Source: Pseudomonadota bacterium
GTDB taxonomy: Bacteria; Pseudomonadota; Gammaproteobacteria; Acidiferrobacterales; UBA6901
Direction: 5' to 3'
DNA: 60,775 nt
NCBI GenBank assembly: GCA_027364845.1
Contig: DAHXOO010000011.1
Span: forward strand, 1-60,775
Positions 28,609 through 39,512 of the stretch are shown here, in pieces; positions within the stretch are counted from its first letter, which is position 1; each line of letters begins with the position of its first letter. Under the pieces are notes generated by a model. The model worked only from the letters and a program-made list of their open reading frames with translations, was not told the DNA's origin and did not search any database. A program made the position numbers and the translations under genes.

Positions 28609-29932
28609 CCCGGCGCGGCAGAAAACGGGACCGCGTGCCGTAGAGCGCGCGGTGCTGGTGCACCTGCGTTTTCCTGGCAGCGATTCGGAAAACGAGATCC
28701 AAGAGCTGCAACTGCTTGCCCAGTCCGCGGGGGCAATGGTGTGCGAGGTGGTGGTGGGAAACCGCCAGCGGCCGGACGCTGCGACCTATGTCGGCAAGGG
28801 TAAGGCGGAAGAGGTCCGCGCGGCAGTGGTGCGACAGGAGGCGGATCTGGTGCTAATGAACCATGATCTTTCACCCGCCCAGGAGCGCAATCTCGAGAAG
28901 ATCACGGAATGTCGGGTTCTCGACCGCACCGGCCTGATTCTCGATATTTTCGCGCAACGCGCCCGCAGCCACGAGGGCAAGTTGCAGGTCGAACTGGCGC
29001 AGCTCGACCATCTGGCAAGTCGCTTGGTGCGCGGTTGGACTCACCTGGAACGGCAAAAGGGTGGCATCGGTCTGCGCGGCCCAGGCGAGACCCAGCTCGA
29101 AACTGACCGGCGGCTGATCCGTGAGCGCGTAAAGCATCTCAACCGGCGCCTGGAGAAGGTCCGCGGCCAGCGGCAGGGCCGGCGCAGAGCTCGCAGCAAG
29201 ATCCCGATACCGACTGTGTCGCTGGTGGGCTACACCAACGCCGGCAAGTCTTCGCTGTTCAACCGGCTGACTGGAGCCCAGGTGAACGCCGCCGACCAAC
29301 TGTTTTCAACGCTCGATCCGACCATGCGCCGGGTTGAGCTGCCCGGCCGCGCCAGTATCATTCTCGCGGATACGGTGGGATTCATCCGGCACCTTCCGCA
29401 CAAGCTGGTGGAAGCCTTCAAATCGACGCTGGAGGAAGTGACGGAAGCCGACCTGCTGCTGCACGTGGTCGACACCGCCAATCCCGAGCGGCGCGAGCAG
29501 GCGCAGCAGGTCGACCAAGTTCTTGCCGAAATCCACGCCGAGCACGTCGATCGAATCACGGTTTTCAACAAGATCGACCTGGTGAACGAGTCGCCGCGTG
29601 TGGAGCGGGATGCGACTGGTGCCGTCAGAAAAGTATGGCTCTCGGCGGCCACCGGTGTCGGTGTACCGCTGCTTCTGGAAGCACTCGCCGAGCACTACCG
29701 CCGTCACCGGATCACGCGTCGCCTGCTGCTACCAATGGCCGCGGGTCGTCTTCATGCCCTCATTCATGCCCGACTGCATGTCGCCGACGAGGCGGTGCTG
29801 GTCGGCGGTCAGTGGCAGATGGAGGTGGAACTCGGTCAGTCGGACTTAGACTGGCTCACGCAGCAGGACGATTTTCGTTCGGAGTATCTCGTGCCGGCGC
29901 AGGCCGAAGAGCGGGCACGGACCGGGTTCTGA
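28565..29932 (+). CDS. hflX: Ribosome-associated GTPase HflX
   Basis: The N-terminal HflX domain ([12 protein letters not shown]-like [31 protein letters not shown]) is followed by a GTPase domain with G1 GYTNAGKS, G3 DTVGF and G4 NKID. HflX splits or rescues stalled ribosomes. No ATG fits: the frame opens at TTG 28565 inside hfq, and the nearest GTG (28652) would cut into the conserved AVLVHLRF strand. I use TTG 28565, a 44-base overlap with hfq. Confidence 0.95.
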   Translation: MSIPTTTKRPQETNSPARQKTGPRAVERAVLVHLRFPGSDSENEIQELQLLAQSAGAMVCEVVVGNRQRPDAATYVGKGKAEEVRAAVVRQEADLVLMNHDLSPAQERNLEKITECRVLDRTGLILDIFAQRARSHEGKLQVELAQLDHLASRLVRGWTHLERQKGGIGLRGPGETQLETDRRLIRERVKHLNRRLEKVRGQRQGRRRARSKIPIPTVSLVGYTNAGKSSLFNRLTGAQVNAADQLFSTLDPTMRRVELPGRASIILADTVGFIRHLPHKLVEAFKSTLEEVTEADLLLHVVDTANPERREQAQQVDQVLAEIHAEHVDRITVFNKIDLVNESPRVERDATGAVRKVWLSAATGVGVPLLLEALAEHYRRHRITRRLLLPMAAGRLHALIHARLHVADEAVLVGGQWQMEVELGQSDLDWLTQQDDFRSEYLVPAQAEERARTGF

Positions 29933-30065
29933 ATCCCGGTTTACCGCCTCCCGGGGGCGGAGCATCAGCGCTACCCCGTGTCTAGAGTGAAGTTTTCGCG
30001 GGTCCTGTTAAAATGCCGCAGTCGCGCGCATCTGGCGCACGGCGCAAAACAATGAGGGGTAGATT

Positions 30066-31268
30066 GTGGCTTGGAACGAACCCGGCGGCTCGGGGGGGAA
30101 AGATCCCTGGGGGCAGCGCAAAAAGGACCAGGGACCGCCTGACCTGGATCAGATCATCAGGAATATCCAGCGCAGACTCGGCGGAATTTTCGGAGGCGGC
30201 GGCCCTGGCCGCGGCGGTGCCGGCACAAGTCGCATGGGTCGTATCAGCTTCGGCGCCATACTGATTGCCGTGCTTACCCTGTGGATGGCCAGTGGTTTCT
30301 ACGTGATTCAGCAGGGTGAGCGTGGCGTAGTGCTGCAATTCGGACGAAATGTTGCAGTGACAGAGGCGGGACTCCACTGGCATTTCCCTTTTCCCATTGA
30401 AAAAGTGAACGAGGTCAATGTCCGGCGGGTGAATGTCGTGCAGATCGGTTATCGCAGCAGCGATCGCGATGGGGCATCGAGCAAGATTCCGGACGAGTCG
30501 CAGATGCTCACCCAGGACGAGGATATCGTAGACATAGAGCTGGCGATTCAGTACCAGATCAAGGATCCTGCGGATTACTTGTTCAAGTTACGCGATCCGA
30601 CACAAACCATCATTCAGGCGGCACAGTCTGCGGTGCGCGAGGTGGTCGGCCAGAACAAGATGGATTTCGTCCTGACTGACGGGCGCAATGTTGTTGCGCA
30701 GGACACGCAGGTGCTGCTGCAGAAGATTTTGGACAAGTATCGTTCCGGCATTCACATCGTTACCGTGCAGATGCAGGACGCGAGGCCACCGCAGCAGGTG
30801 ACCGCCGCGTTCGAAGATGCAGTCAAGGCGCGCGAGGACGAGCAGCGCCTGAAAAATGAGGCGCAGGCTTACGCAAATGACGTTATTCCGCGTGCCAAGG
30901 GCGCCGCTGCTCGCCTGGTGCTTGAGGCTCAAGGGTACCGGGCAAGCATCATCGCGCGGGCCGAAGGCAATGCCAGCCGCTTTGGTCAGATTGTGACCCA
31001 GTACGATAAGGCACCGGAGGTCACGCGCGAGCGCCTATATCTGCAGACCATGCAGAAAGTCCTGAGCAGCACCACCAAAGTGTTCGTCGATCTGCCGCAT
31101 GGGAACAACGTGATCTATCTGCCGCTCGACAAGATCGTGCGCAAATCGAACGCGACCGGTGAGCCCACTGGAACGCTGCAGCCTCTGCCGGAGCCGGGTA
31201 CCGTGCCGCCGCCGGGAGGCGCCGGCCCGAGCGGCATTACCGGTTCGCTGCGCGGTAGGGGGAGGTAG
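30066..31268 (+). CDS. hflK: HflK, SPFH/band 7 membrane protein
   Basis: 400 residues, GTG start after GAGGGG. A Gly-rich cytoplasmic N-terminus (about 1-60) precedes one transmembrane helix (ILIAVLTLWMASGFYV), then the SPFH domain and a coiled-coil C-terminus ending in a Pro/Gly-rich tail. With HflC it forms the complex that surrounds the FtsH protease in the inner membrane. Confidence 0.97.
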   Translation: MAWNEPGGSGGKDPWGQRKKDQGPPDLDQIIRNIQRRLGGIFGGGGPGRGGAGTSRMGRISFGAILIAVLTLWMASGFYVIQQGERGVVLQFGRNVAVTEAGLHWHFPFPIEKVNEVNVRRVNVVQIGYRSSDRDGASSKIPDESQMLTQDEDIVDIELAIQYQIKDPADYLFKLRDPTQTIIQAAQSAVREVVGQNKMDFVLTDGRNVVAQDTQVLLQKILDKYRSGIHIVTVQMQDARPPQQVTAAFEDAVKAREDEQRLKNEAQAYANDVIPRAKGAAARLVLEAQGYRASIIARAEGNASRFGQIVTQYDKAPEVTRERLYLQTMQKVLSSTTKVFVDLPHGNNVIYLPLDKIVRKSNATGEPTGTLQPLPEPGTVPPPGGAGPSGITGSLRGRGR

Positions 31269-31270
31269 AC

Positions 31271-32140
31271 ATGACCCACAATAAGGTGCTCACGCTGGTC
31301 GGCATCATCGTACTGCTGTTCATCGTCTTTAATGGAGCAGTCTACACCGTCGGTGAGGGCCAGAAGGCAATTGTAACGCGCTTCGGCCAGGTGATCCGAT
31401 ACAGCGATCAGCCGGGCCTGCACTTTAAAACACCGTTCGTGGAGACCGTGCATTACTACGACGGTCGGATACAGACGCTCGACACCAAACCGCAGACATT
31501 CCTGACTGTGGAAAAGAAAAGCGTGGTCGTCGATTCCTACGTCAAGTGGCGCATTGCCGATCTGTTGAAGTTCTACGTCTCGGTCGGCGGTGACGAGTTG
31601 CAGGCGCGTGAGCGTTTAACTCAGGTGATCAACAGCGGACTGCGTGACCAGTTCGGCAAGCGTACGGTGCAGGAGGTCGTCTCTGGCGACCGCAGCAAGA
31701 TAATGCGCATCCTCACCACCACTGCTGACAAGGAGGCGAGTGCGTACGGAATCCAGGTGATCGACGTCCGTATCGACCGAGTCGATTTGCCGAAGCAGGT
31801 GAGTCAGTCGGTATACCAGCGGATGCGCGCCGAGCGCACGCGCGTAGCCGCGCAGCTGCGGGCAAAGGGTGCAGAAGCCGCCGAGAAGATTCGTGCCACA
31901 GCCGACCGCGAGCGCGAGATCATTCTGGCCGATTCCTACCGGCAGGCGCAGCGCATACGTGGGGAGGGCGATGCCAAGGCCTCAGAAATCTATGCGCACG
32001 CATACCGCGTGAACCCACGGTTCTATTCGTTCTATGGGAGCATGAATGCGTACCGCAAGAGCTTCAAGAACAAGCATGACGTGATGGTCGTCGACCCGAG
32101 CGCGGCCTTCTTCAAATACCTGAAAAATCCGCGACAGTGA
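31271..32140 (+). CDS. hflC: HflC, SPFH/band 7 membrane protein
   Basis: 289 residues, two bases downstream of hflK. One N-terminal transmembrane segment (VLTLVGIIVLLFIVF), SPFH domain, then an Ala/Arg/Glu-rich coiled coil (RAKGAEAAEKIRATADRE). Partner of HflK in the FtsH modulator complex. Confidence 0.97.
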   Translation: MTHNKVLTLVGIIVLLFIVFNGAVYTVGEGQKAIVTRFGQVIRYSDQPGLHFKTPFVETVHYYDGRIQTLDTKPQTFLTVEKKSVVVDSYVKWRIADLLKFYVSVGGDELQARERLTQVINSGLRDQFGKRTVQEVVSGDRSKIMRILTTTADKEASAYGIQVIDVRIDRVDLPKQVSQSVYQRMRAERTRVAAQLRAKGAEAAEKIRATADREREIILADSYRQAQRIRGEGDAKASEIYAHAYRVNPRFYSFYGSMNAYRKSFKNKHDVMVVDPSAAFFKYLKNPRQ

Positions 32141-32186
32141 ATCGGGCGGTGCATTCAATCAGCCGTGGACGGAGCCTGCGGCGGAC

Positions 32187-32384
32187 ATGATGATAAGATG
32201 GCACGACCTGGGGGCAGCGCTCGCCCTGTTGCTGGTGCTGGAGGGGATCCTGCCGTTTCTCAGCCCCGAGCGTCTGCGCAGGGTCCTGCGGGCCGTTGAC
32301 AACTTGGGAGATCAGCAATTGCGATTTATCGGAATAACCAGCATGTTGCTCGGGCTGGTGCTGCTGTATATCGTAAACCGCTGA
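32187..32384 (+). CDS. DUF2065 (YjeT-like) small membrane protein
   Basis: 65 residues with two hydrophobic helices separated by a short basic loop (PFLSPERLRRVLR) and a LRFIGITSMLLGLVLLY C-terminal helix. The gene is found between hflC and hisZ/purA in many gammaproteobacteria. Function unknown. Confidence 0.92.
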   Translation: MMIRWHDLGAALALLLVLEGILPFLSPERLRRVLRAVDNLGDQQLRFIGITSMLLGLVLLYIVNR

Positions 32385-32420
32385 CCATCAAACGCAATCC
32401 GGATCCCGGGCGAATCGACC

Positions 32421-34918
<2,498 letters not shown>

Positions 34919-35016
34919 TTTCGTGCTGGCCAGGAAGGAGACCGATGGCGGTTTGTCGGACCATCCGGACTCCCTGGGACCCTGTGATGGCCGGTATCAA
35001 TGGGCTTTCCGCAAGA

Positions 35017-35037
35017 ACCGCCCGGCTTCGGGGCGGT
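35017..35037 (+). terminator. Stem-loop after purA
   Basis: Arms ACCGCCC and GGGCGGT with a 7-base loop (CGGCTTC-like), G+C-rich but without a clear T-run. It separates purA from the zur promoter and may act as a weak terminator. Confidence 0.5.
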
Positions 35038-35045
35038 CGCCAGTC

Positions 35046-35068
35046 GATATGATATAATATTACATTAT
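35046..35068. promoter_or_regulatory. Zur-box-like operator over the zur promoter
   Basis: A 23-bp A+T-rich imperfect palindrome (GATATGATATAATATTACAT...) matches about 17 of 22 defined positions of the gammaproteobacterial Zur consensus as I remember it. A TATAAT (35053-35058) lies inside it, so binding would block transcription of zur itself. Confidence 0.6.
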
Positions 35069-35093
35069 GGGTTTGAGTCTTGGAGGTTCCAGG

Positions 35094-35552
35094 ATGAGCG
35101 CGAAAGCCCGCCGCCGCACGACCGCTCAGCTGGACAGAGCGGCGCAGGTGTGCGCTCAGCAAGGTGCGCAGCTCACCGATTTACGCCGGCATGTCTTCAG
35201 TCTGATTCTCGAGGCCGGTGCCCCCCTGACGGCCTACCAGCTTCTGGACCGGCTCAAGCTGACCCACAAGGGCGCTGCACCGCCAACGATCTATCGCGCA
35301 CTCGATTTCCTGCTGGAGCAACACCTGATCCACAAGATCGAGCGCCTAAATGCCTTCATTCCGTGCGTGGAGGCCGGCCACCGGCATCCGGCTCAATTCC
35401 TGATTTGCTGCCAATGTGGTGTGGTGTCCGAAATAGAGAACCGTGCAGCTACCAACGCGCTGGAGCATGCTGCCGAAAAGGAAGGGTTCCGCCCGCGCAA
35501 TACCGTCGTTGAGATCGAGGGAGTCTGCGCTGCCTGCTTCCGCCCGTCCTAG
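35094..35552 (+). CDS. zur: Fur-family regulator, zinc type (Zur)
   Basis: 152 residues from ATG 35094, chosen over 35067 because GGAGG lies seven bases upstream and the earlier ATG is inside the operator. A winged-helix N-terminus (TDLRRHVFSLILEAG, PPTIYRALDFLL) is followed by a dimer domain with two CxxC pairs (CCQC, CAAC) for structural zinc. It is convergent with znuACB on the opposite strand; both ends of the locus carry Zur-type palindromes. It would repress zinc uptake when zinc is plentiful. Confidence 0.92.
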   Translation: MSAKARRRTTAQLDRAAQVCAQQGAQLTDLRRHVFSLILEAGAPLTAYQLLDRLKLTHKGAAPPTIYRALDFLLEQHLIHKIERLNAFIPCVEAGHRHPAQFLICCQCGVVSEIENRAATNALEHAAEKEGFRPRNTVVEIEGVCAACFRPS

Positions 35553-35687
35553 ATATTCGGGTCTGACGGATACCCGTAGTCAGCCGATATTGTTCAGCGA
35601 TGCGCAGGACTTGAATTAACCGGGACTGCCGTTCTTGAATCCCGGGACATATAGCGGAATGTGGGCGCCAATCTACGATTGAGGTCT

Positions 35688-36509
35688 CTAGCGCGTTGAC
35701 ACACGAGCCAGTCCTCTCATCGGCCAGGGACGGGACGCGATGAGATAGACGCCGGTGCTCAACATGGTGATCCAGAAGCTGCTCGGCCAATCAGTGTAGT
35801 AGGCGAGAGCGATGCCGAACCATGCTTCGAGCAGCGCCAGCACGGCGGACAGCAGCACGCCCGCCGTCACGACGCTCGTAAGACGCTGGGCCGCTGCGGC
35901 TGGCCCAACCATGAGCGCAAAAACCAGCAATACGCCGACGATCTGCGCGCATTCCGCCGTTGTCAGCGCTACGATGGCCAGAAACAGTACCGAGTAAAGG
36001 CGCAGCGAGACGCCTTTTGCCTCGGCCAGCTCGGGATGCAGGCTGGCGAACAGCAGCGGGCGGGAGATGACCGCCAAGATTGCGAGACTTAACGAGCCCA
36101 GAGCCAGGAGCACCCAGACGGTGTGCATGTCGACCGCGAGCACATTGCCGAACAGCAATGTCGTCGCTTGGGTCGCGAATGACGTAAAAAAATGCAGAAA
36201 CAGCAGGCCAAGGCCGAGTGCCAGCGCGAGCACAAGTCCGATCGCGACATCCCGCTGTGCTAGCCGCTCGCCCATAAAGCCCATGCCGATTCCGGCAGCC
36301 ACCGTGGCCAGCACCATGCCCCAGATGGGCGCGATGCCGACAAGCACGGCGCCCGTGGCGCCGGTGAAACCGACATGCGCCAGGGCGTGGCCGGCAAATG
36401 TCTGGCCCCGCAGCACCAAAAAGTAGCCGACGATACCGGCCACGATTGCAACCACTGCAGCCGCGGCAAAAGCGTTGCGCATGAAGTCATACTGGAACAT
36501 TTCAAGCAT
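35688..36509 (-). CDS. znuB: Zinc ABC transporter permease ZnuB
   Basis: 273 residues, about eight hydrophobic helices, of the ABC-3 permease family (VLRGQTFAGHALAHVGFTGA; AECAQIVGVLLVFALMVGPAAAA). ATG 36509 overlaps the znuC stop by eight bases, typical for coupling, so the longer frame to 36584 is rejected. Confidence 0.93.
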   Translation of the reverse strand: MLEMFQYDFMRNAFAAAAVVAIVAGIVGYFLVLRGQTFAGHALAHVGFTGATGAVLVGIAPIWGMVLATVAAGIGMGFMGERLAQRDVAIGLVLALALGLGLLFLHFFTSFATQATTLLFGNVLAVDMHTVWVLLALGSLSLAILAVISRPLLFASLHPELAEAKGVSLRLYSVLFLAIVALTTAECAQIVGVLLVFALMVGPAAAAQRLTSVVTAGVLLSAVLALLEAWFGIALAYYTDWPSSFWITMLSTGVYLIASRPWPMRGLARVSTR

Positions 36510-37344
36510 CGCCTGAATGCGTCCGCTGCGGGTCGTGCATCGACATTGATGCGGGTTCATGCCGGTGTTCGTCGATTTCTGCACAGCAACTTCCGGACAT
36601 CACAAAAATACGGCCCTCCAGCCGCACAACGTCGATGTGCGATCCATACAGGCGCGAAAGGACCGGCCCGGTGATTACTTCGTCAATCGTTCCGAGCGCC
36701 GCCTGGCCGCTTCCAAGGTAGAGCACCTGGTCGATGGTGCCGAGCAGCGAGTTCACGTCATGGGCGCTGAACAAAATGGTGATCCCAAGATCAACCTGTA
36801 GAGATTTCACCAGTTCAACCACCTCCTGCTGACGGTGGGGGTCGAGGCTGATCAGCGGTTCATCCAGCAGCAGCAGCAGCGGCTTGCCGATCAATGCCTG
36901 TGCCAGCAGCAGACGCTGGCGTTCGCCGCCCGAGAGCTCGACAAGCGGGCGGCTTGCAAGCTCCTGTGCCCCGACCAGGTGGAGTGCGCGCTCCATTTCC
37001 GCACGGGCAGCCCGGTCTCGAATCGGCAGGCCAAGGCGATGGCCGTTGGTCACGCTCGCCACAAAATCGCGTCCGCTCAGGTGCAAGTCCAGCGTCGAAT
37101 GACGAGCCTGAGGCATGTAGCCGATGGCGGGATTGCCGCGCGTAGCCGGTCGCCCCAGGACATGAATGGTGCCGCGGCTTAGTGGCACCAGGCCAAGGAT
37201 GGCGCGCATCAACGTGGTCTTGCCGGAGCCGTTCGGCCCCAGCACGCCGACGAATCGGCCCATCGCGATATCGAGGCTGATGCCGGTCAGGATGGTCCGG
37301 CCGCCCAGAGTCAAGGAGACGTCTCGCAGCTCGATCGCATTCAC
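36502..37344 (-). CDS. znuC: Zinc ABC transporter ATP-binding protein ZnuC
   Basis: 280 residues: Walker A GPNGSGKT, signature LSGGE, Walker B LLLLLDEP and switch His (SAHD). The C-terminus is unusual in having a Cys-Cys pair and several His residues (CCAEIDEHRHEP, then HDPQRTH), a possible zinc-binding tail. It overlaps znuA by four bases (ATGA). Confidence 0.94.
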   Translation of the reverse strand: MNAIELRDVSLTLGGRTILTGISLDIAMGRFVGVLGPNGSGKTTLMRAILGLVPLSRGTIHVLGRPATRGNPAIGYMPQARHSTLDLHLSGRDFVASVTNGHRLGLPIRDRAARAEMERALHLVGAQELASRPLVELSGGERQRLLLAQALIGKPLLLLLDEPLISLDPHRQQEVVELVKSLQVDLGITILFSAHDVNSLLGTIDQVLYLGSGQAALGTIDEVITGPVLSRLYGSHIDVVRLEGRIFVMSGSCCAEIDEHRHEPASMSMHDPQRTHSGDA

Positions 37345-38213
37345 GGGTGACTGCCTCTCAGGGCCTGGTTGACCGCATCAAGTTCACTCATCATCCAGGC
37401 CTGGTATGTCCTACCGGGCGGTTCGGTTTCGGTCACTGCCAATACCGGGATTCTAGATTCCATCGCCAGTCTGCGCATGCGATCAGTCAGCGGGTCTGAT
37501 GTCTGGCCATTGTAAACCAGCAACCGCACCCGGTGTGTTTTGAGATCGTTCTCGAAGGCGGCGACTTCGGCTGCACCCGGCTCCGTGCCATTCATGACGG
37601 CGAGCTGAAATGATCGATTGCGGACCTGCATTCCGAGGGCATCGAACATGTAGCCGAAAACCGGCTCGGTCGCGGTGACCGGCGTCCCGTCCAGACGTCC
37701 ACGCAGTGTGGATATTTTCGTCTCGATGGGCTGCATCGAGCGCTCGAATCGCGCCAGACGCTGCTGGTAATCAGCCTGATGTGCGGGATCAGCGCTCGCG
37801 AGGGTCTGCGCCAGTGCCTTGGCGAAGGCAATCATCGTATTTGTATCGTACCAGATGTGTGGATTGTCACCGCGACGCTTGCCTGCCAGCCCGGCAACAT
37901 CAATGGTCCTGCGGTGGGTGTTGCGTGCAGCGGCCAGCAGTTTGGGCATCCAGGGATCATAGTCAATCCCGTTGTAGATCACGATCTGTGCACCGGAGAC
38001 GGCCCGTGCCACGGACGGGCTCACTTCGAAAAGGTGTGGATCCATGGCGGGGTTGTTAAGAATGCTTGCTACCTCGACCTGTGGCCCGCCGATCTGCCGG
38101 GCGACATCGCCATAGAAGTTCTCGGCAGCGACGATGTTAAGACGGCCTTCGGTGGCAGCCAGTACCGGGCTGGTGAGGATACAGACGATAGCAAGTATCA
38201 GGAGGCGTTTCAT
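37341..38213 (-). CDS. znuA: Zinc/metal ABC transporter substrate-binding protein ZnuA
   Basis: 290 residues with a signal peptide (MKRLLILAIVCILTSPVLA) and metal ligands of the cluster 9 family: DPHLFE, NPHIWYD and a third ligand segment TEPVFGYMF, with Asp near the end (SDPLTD). The His-rich loop of many ZnuA proteins is missing and the third ligand appears to be Glu rather than His, as in some manganese binders. The Zur-type box upstream and the neighbouring zur gene still favour zinc. First gene of znuA-znuC-znuB. Confidence 0.9.
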   Translation of the reverse strand: MKRLLILAIVCILTSPVLAATEGRLNIVAAENFYGDVARQIGGPQVEVASILNNPAMDPHLFEVSPSVARAVSGAQIVIYNGIDYDPWMPKLLAAARNTHRRTIDVAGLAGKRRGDNPHIWYDTNTMIAFAKALAQTLASADPAHQADYQQRLARFERSMQPIETKISTLRGRLDGTPVTATEPVFGYMFDALGMQVRNRSFQLAVMNGTEPGAAEVAAFENDLKTHRVRLLVYNGQTSDPLTDRMRRLAMESRIPVLAVTETEPPGRTYQAWMMSELDAVNQALRGSHP

Positions 38214-38341
38214 GCAGCCTTTTTGCCACGTTTTCGTTGTCAGTCGAAGTGTCGTGTGCCGGGTCTGGATACCTAAAGTAGAGCACTGTCTGCTGCTCCC
38301 AGTGATGCGCGCGTGATGGTACATTCTTGTCCGGTGGAATG

Positions 38342-38357
38342 CAATGTTATAACATTG
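38342..38357. promoter_or_regulatory. Perfect 16-bp palindrome, Zur-type operator
   Basis: CAATGTTATAACATTG is a perfect palindrome containing ATGTTATAACAT, the core of Zur sites. It is 128 bases from znuA and 92 bases from the divergent outer-membrane gene at 38450, so one site could control both. Confidence 0.7.
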
Positions 38358-38449
38358 TGGAAAATCAATGACGTCAACTGCTGAACCGCAACTGGCACCT
38401 CACCGATAATACTCCGTAATCAACCACTTCGACTGCTAGGATCGCAATC

Positions 38450-39283
38450 ATGCGTTGGCACTGGAATAAACGATGGATGGCATTCGCATTGCACGGCACG
38501 TTCCTTCTCAGTCTGCCCGCCGTCCTGGCACAGAGCCTTCCGCCGGTCCAGGATCCTTGCGCCGGGCGCTCAGCCCTGCTGGCTTTGCTGGACCGTCCGA
38601 CAGTTTCCGACAGTGCCTGTGCGGTGCCAGAGGAGCGGGTGGTTGCGGAAGCGGGCTACCAGCATGCCGTGCTCTCGGGAGCGGGCGGTTCAGCCGACGA
38701 TCTTCCCGAACTCGAATTACGGTTCGGTCTGCCCGCACACAATGAATTGGTGCTGCTGCCACCGAATTACAATCGCCAGTATGGCGCGAGTGGCGCTCTC
38801 AGTGGTTGGTCGGCTACGACCATCGGCATCAAGCATGAGCTCGGTTATACCCGACGCTGGCTGGGGGCTGTGGAGGGTCTGGCCACTCCATCCTCGGGCA
38901 GTGCCGCATACGGCAGTGCGCGCGCTGGTGCTGCCATGAACGCCATCATCGCTTATGCTCCCAGCGATACCACCGGGATCTCCCTCCAAGTCGGGGTCAG
39001 CACCCAGGCCAATCCTTCCCTCGCGGGCGGGGCCCGCTTTACGAGTTTCAATCCTCTGCTCACTTTCACCTGGGATCCATACTGGAACCTGCAGTATTAC
39101 CTCGAGGTGTACGGGCAAAGCCATATAGGACCCGGTCAGGGAGCCGGCTTCGATGCTGACGGGGGACTGCAATATCTGGTCACCTCCTCGTTGGAAGTGG
39201 ACGTGGAGGAAGGAGTTCGCCTGCATGGGGAACTCGGTGGCTTTACCCACTACACCGGGGTTGGACTAGGTCTGCTCTTTTGA
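38450..39283 (+). CDS. Putative outer-membrane beta-barrel protein
   Basis: 277 residues. A signal peptide (basic start, HGTFLLSLPAVLAQS) precedes a Cys-containing segment and then alternating polar/hydrophobic strands rich in Gly, Tyr and Trp, ending in GLGLLF with a C-terminal Phe typical of outer-membrane barrels. I cannot name the family; it resembles small transporter-like barrels. The shared intergenic Zur-type box suggests zinc control and perhaps a role in zinc entry. Confidence 0.75.
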   Translation: MRWHWNKRWMAFALHGTFLLSLPAVLAQSLPPVQDPCAGRSALLALLDRPTVSDSACAVPEERVVAEAGYQHAVLSGAGGSADDLPELELRFGLPAHNELVLLPPNYNRQYGASGALSGWSATTIGIKHELGYTRRWLGAVEGLATPSSGSAAYGSARAGAAMNAIIAYAPSDTTGISLQVGVSTQANPSLAGGARFTSFNPLLTFTWDPYWNLQYYLEVYGQSHIGPGQGAGFDADGGLQYLVTSSLEVDVEEGVRLHGELGGFTHYTGVGLGLLF

Positions 39284-39512
39284 AGCAAGAAGTGATCCCC
39301 ATAAATAGAGAGCAGCTGCCTCGACCCGGCACAATCGATCCGGTGCCGCGCATGCGGCGGATGAAAAACGCACGGGGAGAATCGCCGCGCCTGGACCGAT
39401 GACCGGTCGGGAGTGCATTCGGCAGCGGCGACCGTCGAGTGGGGTAAGGTCGGCGCAACCCGCGGACCATGCAGATATGGATCAAGCAGGGTGAATAGCC
39501 CGGGAGGCCATC

